Of a stretch of 64,000 nt of DNA, positions 1-8,843 are shown piece by piece (positions within the stretch are counted from its first letter, which is position 1; every line of letters starts with the position of its first letter). Source of the stretch: Bacillota bacterium (lineage in GTDB: Bacteria > Bacillota > Clostridia > Peptostreptococcales > Anaerovoracaceae). The DNA is taken from assembly GCA_017394515.1 (NCBI GenBank), contig JAFPXY010000029.1, positions 1 through 64,000 on the forward strand. The letters are read 5' to 3'. A program made the position numbers and the translations under genes. Below the pieces are notes generated by a model that was not told where the DNA came from, did not search any database, and saw only the letters and a list, made by a program, of their open reading frames with translations.

Positions 1-27
1 ATTTAGTGTAATATTGAGTTGAGCCAT
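1..27 (-). CDS. IS256-family transposase, N-terminal fragment
   Basis: Only the first nine codons lie in the window (MAQLNITLN), read on the minus strand and cut by the left edge. A strong ribosome site (AAGGAGG, about positions 34-40) precedes the ATG at 25-27. The opening residues match the start I remember for IS256-family (mutator-type) transposases of Clostridia, and an IS256-like terminal repeat lies just upstream. The family call rests on nine residues plus that repeat, so it is moderate. Confidence 0.5.
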
Positions 28-140
28 TTGTTAGTCCTCCTTGGTATTATGTTGATTGTGGTGATCTAATTATACCTGAAGGATGAGCATTTGGCTCTAA
101 TTATTTAATTTTCAATTTTACACCATTATATGGGCGTAAC
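1..140 (-). mobile_element. End of an IS256-like insertion sequence with terminal inverted repeat
   Basis: Between the transposase start and about position 140 lies non-coding sequence ending in a motif that reads on the minus strand as GTTACGCCCATATAATGGTG followed by TAAAATTG. This resembles IS256-family terminal repeats as I know them. The element would extend left beyond the window. The outer boundary near 140 is estimated, because the other end and the target duplication cannot be seen. Confidence 0.5.
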
Positions 141-193
141 CTGCTTATTAGGGTGAAGGCCTTTCAAATATTGGAAGAAAGGAGATGAAAGCC

Positions 194-754
194 ATGGATG
201 ACAATCAAATCGTTGAGCTGTATTTACAACGTGATGAAACAGCCATCAAGCATTCAGCAATAAAGTATGGCATCCGTTTGCGCACGATAGCTAACAGAAT
301 CGTTAAAGATCAGCAGACAGCAGAAGAATGTGAGAACGACACTTACTTGGAAGCGTGGAACACTATTCCGCCACACGAGCCCGGAAACTATTTGTTTGCA
401 TTTCTTGCAAGGATCACTCGTCATTTATCTTTGAATTGTTGCCGCGACAGAAGCAGGTTAAAGCGCAGCGCATTTATTTGCGAACTTTCAGAAGAAATGG
501 AACAATGCATTCCTGCTCCGGACGATACCGAATGTCGGATCGACGAAATAGTGCTGAATGAAGCCATCAATGATTTTCTCGGTAATCTGAGCGAAGAAAA
601 GAGGAACGTCTTCCTTCGCAGATATTGGTATCTGGATTCCATCGCTGATATCTCCAAACGCTTTGCTTTATCTGAAAGCAAAGTGACTTCCATGCTTTTT
701 CGTTGCCGCAAACAGCTCCGGGAGCATCTCATAAAGGAGGGTTACACATTATGA
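194..754 (+). CDS. RNA polymerase sigma-70 family factor (ECF type)
   Basis: This 186-residue protein has the two-domain shape of extracytoplasmic-function sigma factors. Region 2 (about residues 20-85) carries the stretch DTYLEAWNTIPP, and region 4 (about residues 130-180) carries a helix-turn-helix with LSEEKRNVFLRRYWY. The start at 194 was chosen over an ATG at 185 because the AAAGGAG site at 178-184 sits 9 bases before 194 and directly against 185. Its stop overlaps the next gene's ATG by four bases (ATGA), the usual arrangement for a sigma factor and its membrane regulator. The insertion-sequence end lies about 50 bases upstream and may have replaced or altered its promoter. Confidence 0.88.
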   Translation: MDDNQIVELYLQRDETAIKHSAIKYGIRLRTIANRIVKDQQTAEECENDTYLEAWNTIPPHEPGNYLFAFLARITRHLSLNCCRDRSRLKRSAFICELSEEMEQCIPAPDDTECRIDEIVLNEAINDFLGNLSEEKRNVFLRRYWYLDSIADISKRFALSESKVTSMLFRCRKQLREHLIKEGYTL

Positions 755-2118
755 GAGGAAATGACTTACTGATCAAGATGGAGAATATTGATCCTGCATA
801 CATAGAAGCTGCAGATGTCTGCTCACGAAAGAGAAGCAATACTTGGGTGAAGTGGGGCGTACTGGCTGCCTGCCTGTGTTTGGTAATAGCCGGAACTTTT
901 ATCGGGCAAAAATCCGCAGCACCATCTGAAGATAACAATGATACCATTATTTCTGAAGATGGAGTGAATATACCTCAAATGGAAGTTTCACTGGCAAAAA
1001 TTGACGGTGCGAGCATGATAGGGTTTTTCATATATAACGGTAATTGCTATGTTGAATATGAACGGATCAATGGTGCAGATATATTAGGAGAATACATTGG
1101 AACCGCAACAGGTCTTATAGATGAATGGACTCCACAGGAAGGATATGTCGAATTTGCAGGAAGCGTTAAAGGCGACTTCTTTGCTGTGAAAGGCTATGAC
1201 CCTGAGTTTATGCTCTGCATGAAGGATGCGGCAGGTACTGTTTCGACCTATATTTGCAATAACGGTATCACCTTGAAAAATGGCGCGGATCTTTATGAAG
1301 ACCGGCTTCACCTTTCAGATAATTACAGCGCGGTCCAGTATGAGACCCGAGAGTCGTGGTTTAATAGCAAAAATGATCTTTACCAAATGAATGAAAATGA
1401 TGAAGTAATCAGTAACTTTATTGAGCAGATGGATAAGGCTGAGTTCATGCTTTGGGATGATGTCATCGAGAAAGAAGGTATGACAGAATCCACAATTTAC
1501 GATACTGAATTATACCATATATACTTTAAAATGGATAACGGAACGACCACGCATCTTAGGTTGTATGAGAACGGATATGTTCGTTTCGAAGGAATACTGG
1601 ACGTCTGTGTTCAGGTCCCGGAAGACAGTTTTAACTCCTTGGTAGACTTGATGAATACTCATACTGATTCGGAGCTGGTAGCTGTTATAGATCAAACCGA
1701 AGTAATGTTTGAGAAATGCAAAAATGATCCTGAGCTGGGTGCATACATTCCGAAATACGAAGTACCAGGATTTGCTTTGTCGGCCGCGTATATTTCCTAT
1801 TACATTGAACCCCAGACAGGTGCTGAAACAGGAACAAAAGAAATATGTTTGGAGTATGACAACCTGACAGACCATAAATTGTGGTATGGGATCACTATTA
1901 CTTGGAAAGATGAATATGGTATAAACGGTTGGGCCGGTCCAATGATCGATAATACTGAATTGAGCGTTGAAAAATTAAAAGATTATGAATATATCAAAGA
2001 ATCTATCGGGGCAACAGAGATCGATGTAGGAGTCTGGTTTGATGATGTCTCAGTGGTCCTTGGCGCTAGAGGAACGGATGCAGAATCAGCTTTTGATATT
2101 TTCAATTCAGTGTTATAA
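751..2118 (+). CDS. Membrane-anchored probable anti-sigma partner with large extracytoplasmic domain
   Basis: 455 residues from the ATG at 751, which follows AAAGGAGG and overlaps the sigma stop codon, so the two are probably translationally coupled. The N-terminus (about residues 1-32, with the short motif DPAYIEAAD) is cytosolic. One membrane helix spans about residues 33-52, and roughly 400 residues lie outside. I recognise the N-terminal motif and layout from sigma-coupled membrane proteins of Clostridia, but I do not recognise the outer domain. The likely role is to hold the upstream sigma factor until an envelope signal is sensed; this is inferred from position and topology. Earlier in-frame starts exist but lie inside the sigma gene. 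Confidence 0.65.
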   Translation: MRGNDLLIKMENIDPAYIEAADVCSRKRSNTWVKWGVLAACLCLVIAGTFIGQKSAAPSEDNNDTIISEDGVNIPQMEVSLAKIDGASMIGFFIYNGNCYVEYERINGADILGEYIGTATGLIDEWTPQEGYVEFAGSVKGDFFAVKGYDPEFMLCMKDAAGTVSTYICNNGITLKNGADLYEDRLHLSDNYSAVQYETRESWFNSKNDLYQMNENDEVISNFIEQMDKAEFMLWDDVIEKEGMTESTIYDTELYHIYFKMDNGTTTHLRLYENGYVRFEGILDVCVQVPEDSFNSLVDLMNTHTDSELVAVIDQTEVMFEKCKNDPELGAYIPKYEVPGFALSAAYISYYIEPQTGAETGTKEICLEYDNLTDHKLWYGITITWKDEYGINGWAGPMIDNTELSVEKLKDYEYIKESIGATEIDVGVWFDDVSVVLGARGTDAESAFDIFNSVL

Positions 2119-2403
2119 TTCTCCAAAATAAGCAACAACAAAACGTTGGTTTTTATTGGGTTTTCAAACGATGTGAAGACGCGATAAAGCCTTGAATTAT
2201 AAGGGATTACGAGAACTTCGTGCCCGTCCCTGCATTATGACGAGGTGCGAAACCGCCCTCCGCAACCAGACTTGAAATCTTCATCCCCCATTTATTTGTG
2301 GTTTTACCCCGGGGAGGACCCGAAGTTTCGAAGCCCAAATAGAATCATACATTATCATCTTCATTATATCTGATTTCATAAAACATGGAATCATGCGTTT
2401 ACG

Positions 2404-2435
2404 CCCGATTCGCATTATTGCGGACCGGGTTTTTT
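2404..2435 (+). terminator. Rho-independent terminator
   Basis: The stem is CCCG, one mismatch, then TTCGCA, closed by a TTAT loop and the matching TGCGGA...CGGG arm, followed by six T. It lies 286 bases after the nearest upstream stop, so it may end an untranslated RNA rather than the anti-sigma message. Confidence 0.75.
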
Positions 2436-2490
2436 AGTTTAGGCTATAAGACAGATGTAGAGATTGCAAAATTGTCTGCCCGAAAAGGCC

Positions 2491-2519
2491 TTTTGGTGGT
2501 TGAGAATATATGATATAAT
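2491..2519 (+). promoter_or_regulatory. Extended -10 promoter
   Basis: TATAAT at 2514-2519 preceded by TG one base away (TGATATAAT). The -35 region 17 bases upstream (TTTTGG) is weak, as is usual for extended -10 promoters. It lies about 40 bases before the start of the membrane-protein gene at 2562. Confidence 0.65.
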
Positions 2520-2561
2520 ATATTTGTGGAATTTGCTAAATGGTAATTTGGAGGAACGACA

Positions 2562-3479
2562 ATGGAGCAGAAAAAACTACCCGATGCTTTAAGAATCAAC
2601 AGAAACCGCTGCATACTGGCAATCGTTGTCTGCAGCATTCTTTGCTTTCTGGTATTTCTGGCAGTTACGGACCAGCTTCTGAGAGACCCGGACGTTCTGA
2701 TCAAAGAAGTGGGCTGGAAAGCATACCATATGTTTACTGTCCTTTCAAACATCCTGATGGCAGTTGCTGCTGCCATGTGCATACCATTTGCGGTCGATGG
2801 CATGAGATATCGCAACTATCATCTGCCAAGATGGTATGTAAACCTGATGTATATGGGAACTACAGGGGTCGCCATTACTTTTTTGATTGCGCTTACGGTG
2901 CTGGCTCCTGCAGCAGGATTCTACAGGGTAATGCTTTTTTCGAACAATATCCTTTTCCATCTGACCTGCCCGATACTGTCCATCCTGTTATTCTTCCTTA
3001 TCAATTCAGATCACCGTATCAAATGGCAGTCAACTTTTATTGCAATAATACCGGTAGTTCTGTATGCCCTCACTTATGTTCTGATGGTATTTGTCATCGG
3101 TGAGGAGGCAGGGGGCTGGAGGGACCACTACCAGATATACCGCATAGCTGAATATCTGCCTCTTCCTGTTATTCTTCTTATACTTTGTCTGATAAGCTTT
3201 GGTATCGCAACGGTTCTCAGACTGGTTCACAACGCTATCCACAAAAAGAGAAAAGCCGATATGGAGCGTTACTATCAGCAGGCAGAAGCCTTCTCCTATC
3301 CAGATCTTGAAACAGCCATAGGAGCATTGGCTGATCTGGACCGTCCGTATGACATGGGAGGTGAACTTACTGTTCCCCGCCGCATAATGAACATTATGGA
3401 GAGGAAATATCAGAGCGGCCTTTCTACTAAAGAAATGTGCATACGATATATAGAAGATTATTTCAAGGATGAAGAATAG
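2562..3479 (+). CDS. Multi-pass membrane protein, possibly Pr6Pr/FAR-17a-like
   Basis: 305 residues with about six hydrophobic helices between residues 20 and 225, then a basic cytosolic tail of about 80 residues. The ATG follows a good GGAGG site. The spacing of helices and the THLSN-like motif (FTVLSNILM near residue 62) recall the Pr6Pr/FAR-17a group of integral membrane proteins, but this is a weak family call and no function is assigned. The gene ends 11 bases before the next membrane-protein gene, so they probably form an operon. Confidence 0.55.
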   Translation: MEQKKLPDALRINRNRCILAIVVCSILCFLVFLAVTDQLLRDPDVLIKEVGWKAYHMFTVLSNILMAVAAAMCIPFAVDGMRYRNYHLPRWYVNLMYMGTTGVAITFLIALTVLAPAAGFYRVMLFSNNILFHLTCPILSILLFFLINSDHRIKWQSTFIAIIPVVLYALTYVLMVFVIGEEAGGWRDHYQIYRIAEYLPLPVILLILCLISFGIATVLRLVHNAIHKKRKADMERYYQQAEAFSYPDLETAIGALADLDRPYDMGGELTVPRRIMNIMERKYQSGLSTKEMCIRYIEDYFKDEE

Positions 3480-3490
3480 TAGGGATATTT

Positions 3491-4264
3491 ATGAGCGGAG
3501 ATTATACATATTACTGTGATGGATTTTTTGGCTTTGGACCTCCGGGGACTTTCAGGGCTTATAGCCTGATGCATTTTGCGCCTTTAGTTCTTTGCATCGG
3601 ACTGCTGATCCTGGTATGGTTCAGAAGGGATAAACTCCGTAAGTGGGAGGGTGAGACACACTTAAGGTTTGTTATGGCCTTTCTCATGTTTGTCATGGAG
3701 TTCGGGTTTTTCGTATGGCTCCTCTATGTGGGGGACACCAGCGGAAATAACAGCATGATGACGAAGCTTCCCCTTCACGTATGTGACCTGGGGCTCATCA
3801 TCTGCATGTTCATGGTGCCTAGCAAGAACAAGACCCTCTTCGGGATAAATTTCTTCGTGACTCTCTTCGGAGCCACTCTTGCCTGTATCATCCCGCAGAC
3901 GGTGCTTGACTGTGCAGATCCGTCATACTTCAGATATTATCAGTATTTCGGCGAGCATCTGATCCCCATCTTCGGCACAGTATATATGATCATTGTACAC
4001 AGGATGAGGCCGCGCTACCGGGATATCTGGGTAAGCACAGGAGTACTGGCTGCAATGCTTATTCCTGCCTTCTGGCTGAATGAAGCATTCCCCGGCTCTG
4101 ACTACATGTTTTTAAGACTTGATACGACACTGTTCCCGGAGAATCAGTATGTGAGAGCAGTAGTGTATACTGTACTTATAATTGTCATATTCCATCTGAT
4201 GTGGATCCTTTGGAAGTTGTTAATGAGGATCTTGCAGCAAAGAAATTCTGCGAGGAGTTTGTGA
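3491..4264 (+). CDS. YwaF/TIGR02206 family membrane protein
   Basis: 257 residues with about seven membrane helices. The segment LPLHVCDLGLIICMF in the middle and the following RYYQYFGEHLIPIFG pattern are typical of the YwaF/TIGR02206 family as I remember it; the family has no established function. It follows the preceding membrane gene by 11 bases and likely shares its promoter at 2491-2519. Confidence 0.75.
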   Translation: MSGDYTYYCDGFFGFGPPGTFRAYSLMHFAPLVLCIGLLILVWFRRDKLRKWEGETHLRFVMAFLMFVMEFGFFVWLLYVGDTSGNNSMMTKLPLHVCDLGLIICMFMVPSKNKTLFGINFFVTLFGATLACIIPQTVLDCADPSYFRYYQYFGEHLIPIFGTVYMIIVHRMRPRYRDIWVSTGVLAAMLIPAFWLNEAFPGSDYMFLRLDTTLFPENQYVRAVVYTVLIIVIFHLMWILWKLLMRILQQRNSARSL

Positions 4265-4294
4265 AATAAAAAAGAGTGGTACTGACTAAAGTAT

Positions 4295-4323
4295 TTGAAA
4301 ATAGTTAATATTTACAGTATAAT
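4295..4323 (+). promoter_or_regulatory. Sigma-A type promoter
   Basis: TTGAAA at 4295-4300, a 17-base spacer and a perfect TATAAT at 4318-4323, about 50 bases before the ATPase gene at 4376. Confidence 0.8.
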
Positions 4324-4375
4324 AAAAGAAATTTAAGTTAAAAGCAACCGAAATATCTTTTAGAAAGGCCTCGTT

Positions 4376-5635
4376 ATGGATATTGAAATCAAAAGAGATC
4401 ATTACCTCGAACAACTGATAAATCGCAAGCATAATGGACTGATAAAGGTTGTTACAGGAATAAGAAGATGTGGCAAGTCATATTTACTTAGAACTATTTT
4501 TAAAAGACATTTGATCGAATCCGGGATCGATCAGGAGCACATCATTGAAATGGCTTTTGATTTATATGACAATATTGATTACTTGGATCCGAAGGTGTTT
4601 TACACTTTTGCGAAGGAGAAGATCAAGGATAACAATAGATACTATTTCCTTCTTGATGAGATCCAGCTTATGGATAATTTTGTCAGTGTACTTAACGGAC
4701 TTGCTGACAGAAAGAACTGTGATGTTTATGTTACTGGAAGCAATGCTAAATTCCTTTCGAAGGATATTGTTACGGAATTTGGTGGAAGAGGTGATGAGAT
4801 CCATATGTACCCCTTAAGCTTCTCTGAATTCATGAGTGTATATAATGGGAATAAATATGATGGATGGAATGAATATATCACATATGGTGGAATCCCTATC
4901 GTTGTACTGGCTGATACTGAAGAACAAAAGATTAGTCTGCTAAGCAATCTTCTTTCGGAGACATATATCAGAGATATCGTACAGCGTAATAGCGTGCGTA
5001 ATATAGGCGAACTTGAAGCTTTAGTCGATGTTCTGGCCTCAAATATTGGCGCTCTCACTAACCCCAATAAATTAAGAAACTCTTTTAAGAGTGTTGGGAA
5101 ATCAAAAATAACTGCAACTACTATAACCAAATATATAGAGTACCTGAAGGATGCATTTGTGATCGAGCAGGCAAACAGATTTGATATCAAAGGGAAATCA
5201 TATATAGGAACTCCGATGAAGTACTACTTCATGGATATGGGAATCAGGAACGCAAGACTCAATTTCAGACAAAATGAGCCATCACATGCCATGGAGAATG
5301 TTATTTATAATGAAATGAGGGTGAGAGGTTTTTTAGTAGATACAGGTAATATCACTATTACAGAGAGAGGCAAAGATGGTAAAGCCGTAAAGAAGCATCT
5401 TGAGGTTGATTTTGTTTGCAGCAAAGGATCTCAGAAATACTATATCCAATCTGCATATTTAATGGAAACAGAAGAGAAAGAAAACCAAGAAGTACGCCCC
5501 TTTAAAAAAATTCCTGATTCTTTTAAGAAAATCATCATAACTTCAGATACCCCTAAACCATTTTATGATGAAAATGGATATTTAAGAGTAAATGTAAGGG
5601 ATTTTTTAATGGATCCAAGCTTGATGAGACTCTAG
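4376..5635 (+). CDS. AAA ATPase with DUF4143 domain
   Basis: 419 residues. A P-loop GIRRCGKS (about residues 28-35) and a Walker B segment YYFLLDE (about 89-95) form the N-terminal AAA_14-type ATPase, and the C-terminal half fits DUF4143. This is a large bacterial family with no settled function; members often stand alone, as here, and are common in accessory DNA. It has its own strong promoter at 4295-4323 and an AAAGG site before the ATG. Codon use is visibly more A+T-rich than the downstream metabolic genes, consistent with acquisition by transfer. Confidence 0.85.
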   Translation: MDIEIKRDHYLEQLINRKHNGLIKVVTGIRRCGKSYLLRTIFKRHLIESGIDQEHIIEMAFDLYDNIDYLDPKVFYTFAKEKIKDNNRYYFLLDEIQLMDNFVSVLNGLADRKNCDVYVTGSNAKFLSKDIVTEFGGRGDEIHMYPLSFSEFMSVYNGNKYDGWNEYITYGGIPIVVLADTEEQKISLLSNLLSETYIRDIVQRNSVRNIGELEALVDVLASNIGALTNPNKLRNSFKSVGKSKITATTITKYIEYLKDAFVIEQANRFDIKGKSYIGTPMKYYFMDMGIRNARLNFRQNEPSHAMENVIYNEMRVRGFLVDTGNITITERGKDGKAVKKHLEVDFVCSKGSQKYYIQSAYLMETEEKENQEVRPFKKIPDSFKKIIITSDTPKPFYDENGYLRVNVRDFLMDPSLMRL

Positions 5636-5865
5636 AAGAAATTTCAGTCAATAATAACCAAAATGTATTTTAGAATTAGAATTGAAACCAGTCTTTATGA
5701 TATTCAAATAAAGAATAATGCGATATTCGTTATAACCATTTGTGAGAAGTTGGGCAATCATTTAAACTGCAATTAGACCAGGAAGTGGTCCACACCTACT
5801 TAAACGATCAGAAGGACATCATTCCCTTTTGATAAGATTAAGAAGTTCTTTTAGGAGTATCTGAA

Positions 5866-6414
5866 ATGAAGATAATTGTTATGAACGGAAGTCCCAGACC
5901 GAATGGCAACACTGCTGCCATGATCAGGGCATACAAAGCAGGAGCCGAGAGAGCAGGCCATGAAGTTACCGTCTTCGACGTGTGCAGAATGAACATCAAA
6001 GGCTGCCTGGCATGCGAATACTGCCATACCAAAGATTTAAGAAATTGCATCCAAAAGGACGACATGCATAAGATATATCCGGTTCTGGATGAAGCGGAGA
6101 TGATAGTTCTGGCATCACCGATCTACTACCACGGATTTTCGGGACAGCTTCAGTGCGCTATCAACCGCATCTATGCCTTCGATCATCCGAAGAAGCTGAA
6201 GAGGGCAGCGCTTTTGCTCTCATCCGGAGACAAGGGCGTATACGACGGAGCGATCTTTGAATATAACAATTCTTTCCTGGACTATCTTCATCTGGAAGAC
6301 ATGGGCATATTCACAGCAGCAGGAGATGAAAACAAATCCGAAGACTTGCTTATAAGACTCACAGCCGCAGGCGAAGCGCTCACCGAGCCGGATGAGACCG
6401 AGAAGCTTTCTTAA
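5866..6414 (+). CDS. Flavodoxin-fold NAD(P)H-dependent FMN reductase
   Basis: 182 residues. The flavin phosphate-binding loop GSPRPNGNT lies at residues 8-16, and a cysteine set near residues 47, 50, 53 and 61 (CLACEYC then C) is typical of the iron-sulfur-flavoprotein-like branch of this family. Such proteins carry FMN and move electrons from NAD(P)H to small acceptors; the substrate cannot be told from sequence. A ribosome site (AGGAGT) precedes the ATG. It ends 23 bases before the lipoprotein gene, so both may be on one message. A second member of the family is at 49894. Confidence 0.85.
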   Translation: MKIIVMNGSPRPNGNTAAMIRAYKAGAERAGHEVTVFDVCRMNIKGCLACEYCHTKDLRNCIQKDDMHKIYPVLDEAEMIVLASPIYYHGFSGQLQCAINRIYAFDHPKKLKRAALLLSSGDKGVYDGAIFEYNNSFLDYLHLEDMGIFTAAGDENKSEDLLIRLTAAGEALTEPDETEKLS

Positions 6415-6437
6415 GATTCTTCAGGAAGGAGCAGTTG

Positions 6438-6914
6438 ATGAAAAAAATAATCGCTCTGATAATCATTATGATACTGATAATTTCGGGCTGCGGTGCGCAG
6501 GAAAGTGACCCTGTCGGATCACAGACAGCGCCGACTGAAACAACGCCGGCCGAAGACACCGAGAACACTGAAAAGGAGAACACCATGCAATTATTTATCG
6601 GAGAAACCGAAGTCCCCGTAACCTGGGAAGATAACGCATCCGTCGAGGAATTGAAGACGCTGAGACCTATCAGCATCCAGATGTCCATGTATGGCGGATT
6701 CGAGCAGGTAGGCCCCATCGGTCAAAGCATCGTGAGGGACGACAGACAGACTAGCACAAGTTTCGGAGACATCGTGCTCTATTCGGGAAACCAGATCGTA
6801 ATATTTTACGGTTCGAATTCCTGGAGCTATACGAGGCTTGGACACATCGAGCTTTCCCAAAAAGAGATGGAAGGGCTGCTGTCCAACGGAGATGTCACCA
6901 TTACAATCAAATAA
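6438..6914 (+). CDS. Lipoprotein with cyclophilin-like fold
   Basis: 158 residues from the ATG at 6438, chosen because GGAAGGAG lies 7 bases upstream; the TTG immediately before is less likely. An 18-residue lipoprotein signal ends at ISGC (Cys18). A Thr/Glu-rich linker of about 35 residues follows, then a cyclophilin-like domain with GDIVLYSGNQIVIFYG and SWSYTRLG, the hallmark of the PF18050-type family. It should be anchored on the outer face of the membrane. The domain usually occurs beside or fused to flavodoxins and oxidoreductases, which fits the flavin reductase gene just upstream. The ligand is unknown. Confidence 0.85.
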   Translation: MKKIIALIIIMILIISGCGAQESDPVGSQTAPTETTPAEDTENTEKENTMQLFIGETEVPVTWEDNASVEELKTLRPISIQMSMYGGFEQVGPIGQSIVRDDRQTSTSFGDIVLYSGNQIVIFYGSNSWSYTRLGHIELSQKEMEGLLSNGDVTITIK

Positions 6915-6925
6915 CCACGGAATTC

Positions 6926-6954
6926 AAGGAGCTGTTTTGAGACGGCTCCTTTTT
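6926..6954 (+). terminator. Rho-independent terminator
   Basis: AAGGAGC paired with GCTCCTT across a 12-base loop, running into a T-run, 11 bases after the lipoprotein stop. Confidence 0.85.
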
Positions 6955-7020
6955 AATTTGTACCCTACATGTGATGGCCTTTCAATTTCGTAATTACAGA
7001 AGGCGAATTGCATCGTGAGC

Positions 7021-7040
7021 CCTCCGGGTTATCCCGGAGG
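7021..7040. repeat. Perfect hairpin CCTCCGGG/CCCGGAGG
   Basis: An 8-bp perfect G+C-rich stem with a TTAT loop in an otherwise A+T-rich spacer. No T-run follows on either strand, so it is not a standard terminator. It lies about 36 bases upstream of the presumed -10 of the second sigma operon. Confidence 0.6.
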
Positions 7041-7075
7041 TTGGAAGCCTGTGGATAGACTATGCCAGTCCGCAG

Positions 7076-7084
7076 TGATATAAT
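7076..7084 (+). promoter_or_regulatory. Extended -10 element for the second sigma operon
   Basis: TGATATAAT, with only a partial -35 (TAGACT at 7056-7061, 17 bases upstream). It is the best promoter candidate in front of 7184, about 100 bases away. Confidence 0.55.
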
Positions 7085-7183
7085 CAATATATAAATATTT
7101 TGGATTTTCGGAAAAGATTATTAAAATTATTTGTCACAAATCCTGTCTTCGATTGTTAAGTAGTCAGAAGGGGGAACACAAAA

Positions 7184-7684
7184 GTGTCCGCAAAGAACAA
7201 AGATCTGATAACTGAATACTATCTGAAGTATCGGAAGTCGCTTATCGTTATAGCGGTGTCATACACTCATAATTTGAGCGATGCTGAAGATCTGGTGCAA
7301 GGAGCCTTCGTCAAAGCACTGATGTCATATGAGGGGACCGGAAGTTTTTTGTACTGGATCAACCGCGTGATAAGAAACGACTGGTATAACAATCAGAAAA
7401 GGCATTCCACAAAAACTGCAAATGATGAAATGCCTGATATAGCTGATCCTTCAGAGGGGTCGCTGGACATTCTGATAAAGGATGAGAACCGGCGAAGGCT
7501 TGCAAAGATGATAACGGAACTCCCGGATAAATATCGAGACATCATGATAGAGGCCGTATATTTGGGGCGTACCGATGAAGAGATAGCCAAAGACCATGAG
7601 CTTACAGCTGTAAACGTTAGGCAAATCAGATCAAGAGCAAAAAAACTCATTCAGGAAAGGGTGAAAAGGGATGATGACTATTAA
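7184..7684 (+). CDS. RNA polymerase ECF sigma factor
   Basis: 166 residues starting at a GTG preceded by AGAAGGGGG. Region 2 is at about residues 10-75 (with DAEDLVQGAFVKAL), and region 4 at about residues 105-160 (LPDKYRDIMIEAVYLG followed by a helix-turn-helix). It overlaps the downstream anti-sigma gene by 14 bases. The pairing with that gene is strong evidence for a membrane-controlled stress response; the signal is unknown. Confidence 0.88.
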   Translation: MSAKNKDLITEYYLKYRKSLIVIAVSYTHNLSDAEDLVQGAFVKALMSYEGTGSFLYWINRVIRNDWYNNQKRHSTKTANDEMPDIADPSEGSLDILIKDENRRRLAKMITELPDKYRDIMIEAVYLGRTDEEIAKDHELTAVNVRQIRSRAKKLIQERVKRDDDY

Positions 7685-8732
7685 CGATCGCGAAGAAAAA
7701 ACCAACATTAAAAACAATGAGACCATAGATAATTTACTGGGCGAAATGAAGTTTGAGGAAGAGCCCGACATCACCAAAGTGATAGAGCAGAAGATAAACC
7801 AGAGGATAAGAAAGATAGCATTAAAGACAGTTCTTTGTGTTCTTCTGGTACTGGCACTGATCTTTCTGGGAATAAGTCCGGTAATGAATACGATCTATAC
7901 AGATCCAGTGGGACTTAACTCAGATGTTCAAGTAGATGAAGACGCTCAGACTTACAGGCAAAGCACACTGTTCAATACTTTGGACGCCTGGATAGAGACC
8001 CAATGCCCATATTGCGAGCTGGATTATGTAGATATCGAAAAAGAGGGATTTGCAAAATATACGATCAAAGCCCACATATTTGACCTCAAAGATTCTATCT
8101 GGGTAGGAGCTGCTCCCAACGCAGTGTTCAGGATGGCCAGGGGAAAGATGAGCATTGAGCAGGATCCTACAGGCATGCTTTCTATGAGATGCAATGTACT
8201 CAGTAAGGGACGTGAAGAAGATATAAAAGAAGACAGAGACCTGATTGAGGGTCTGCCTGCCTCCACCAGGGTCTGTGCTGTGATCCATACTAAATCTCCT
8301 ATGGACATAGTGGAATTAAGAGATAACACGAATGACGATCTCTATGTAGACTGGGTAGAGGTGTTCAATTCAGGTTCGGATTTCAAAGGCGGCATCAATC
8401 TGAGACATGTATTAGGTACAGAACCTGAGACTAAAATCCGCACGATGAACAGCACGGAACTTAAGGAATACTATATTTCCAGACTGCAGCTTTTGGTGGA
8501 CAATCAGGATATCTGGGGGGATCTGGGTATCTCGTACAGCGAAGAAAACGCAATGTGGATCTCTAATACTGCCGAACCCATACTGGAAGCAATCGATAAT
8601 TTGCGCAGCAGCGACTCCTTCGAGACCGAATACTTCTGCGTAAGTGGAACCAGGGACGAACTCCTCAAATATATGGATTCGCATGACTTTGCCGGCGTCA
8701 ATCTGATCTCTGCGAAGCTGGCCACAAACTAA
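7671..8732 (+). CDS. Anti-sigma factor with Sigma_reg_N and Sigma_reg_C type domains
   Basis: 353 residues. A short acidic cytosolic N-terminus (about 1-45) and one membrane helix (about 51-69) precede a large outer region. The layout and the segment after the helix fit the paired Sigma_reg_N/Sigma_reg_C domains found in regulators encoded next to ECF sigma factors. The C-terminal part (SGTRDELLKYMDSHDF) fits the second of these. It starts inside the sigma gene (ATG at 7671 or 7674, indistinguishable from sequence). Likely role: sequesters the sigma factor encoded just upstream. Confidence 0.78.
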   Translation: MMTINDREEKTNIKNNETIDNLLGEMKFEEEPDITKVIEQKINQRIRKIALKTVLCVLLVLALIFLGISPVMNTIYTDPVGLNSDVQVDEDAQTYRQSTLFNTLDAWIETQCPYCELDYVDIEKEGFAKYTIKAHIFDLKDSIWVGAAPNAVFRMARGKMSIEQDPTGMLSMRCNVLSKGREEDIKEDRDLIEGLPASTRVCAVIHTKSPMDIVELRDNTNDDLYVDWVEVFNSGSDFKGGINLRHVLGTEPETKIRTMNSTELKEYYISRLQLLVDNQDIWGDLGISYSEENAMWISNTAEPILEAIDNLRSSDSFETEYFCVSGTRDELLKYMDSHDFAGVNLISAKLATN

Positions 8733-8843
8733 AAGTGGCATATGGGGTGACAAGAAAAATGTTAATCAATATACTTCTGGAAATTCTTGGGATTGGAAAG
8801 TGATGGAAAGCATTTACTGAAAGCTCTGCGAAATTGATAAAAT

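Larger units (their letters stand above)
2119..2561 (+). other. 443-base stretch without a convincing gene
   Basis: No credible reading frame is seen. The left half has a weak CAAC/GTTG hairpin with a T-run just after the anti-sigma gene (about 2137-2155), which may terminate it. Positions 2170-2330 are G+C-richer than the flanks and hold short inverted segments, but nothing I can name. The right part holds a good terminator (2404-2435) and the promoter of the next gene (2491-2519). Confidence 0.6.

Noticed and set aside
5756-5831. Possible coding remnant between the ATPase and the flavin reductase
   Set aside because: About 25 codons read as protein-like in one frame, but there is no start, no ribosome site and no family I recognise; chance is likely.
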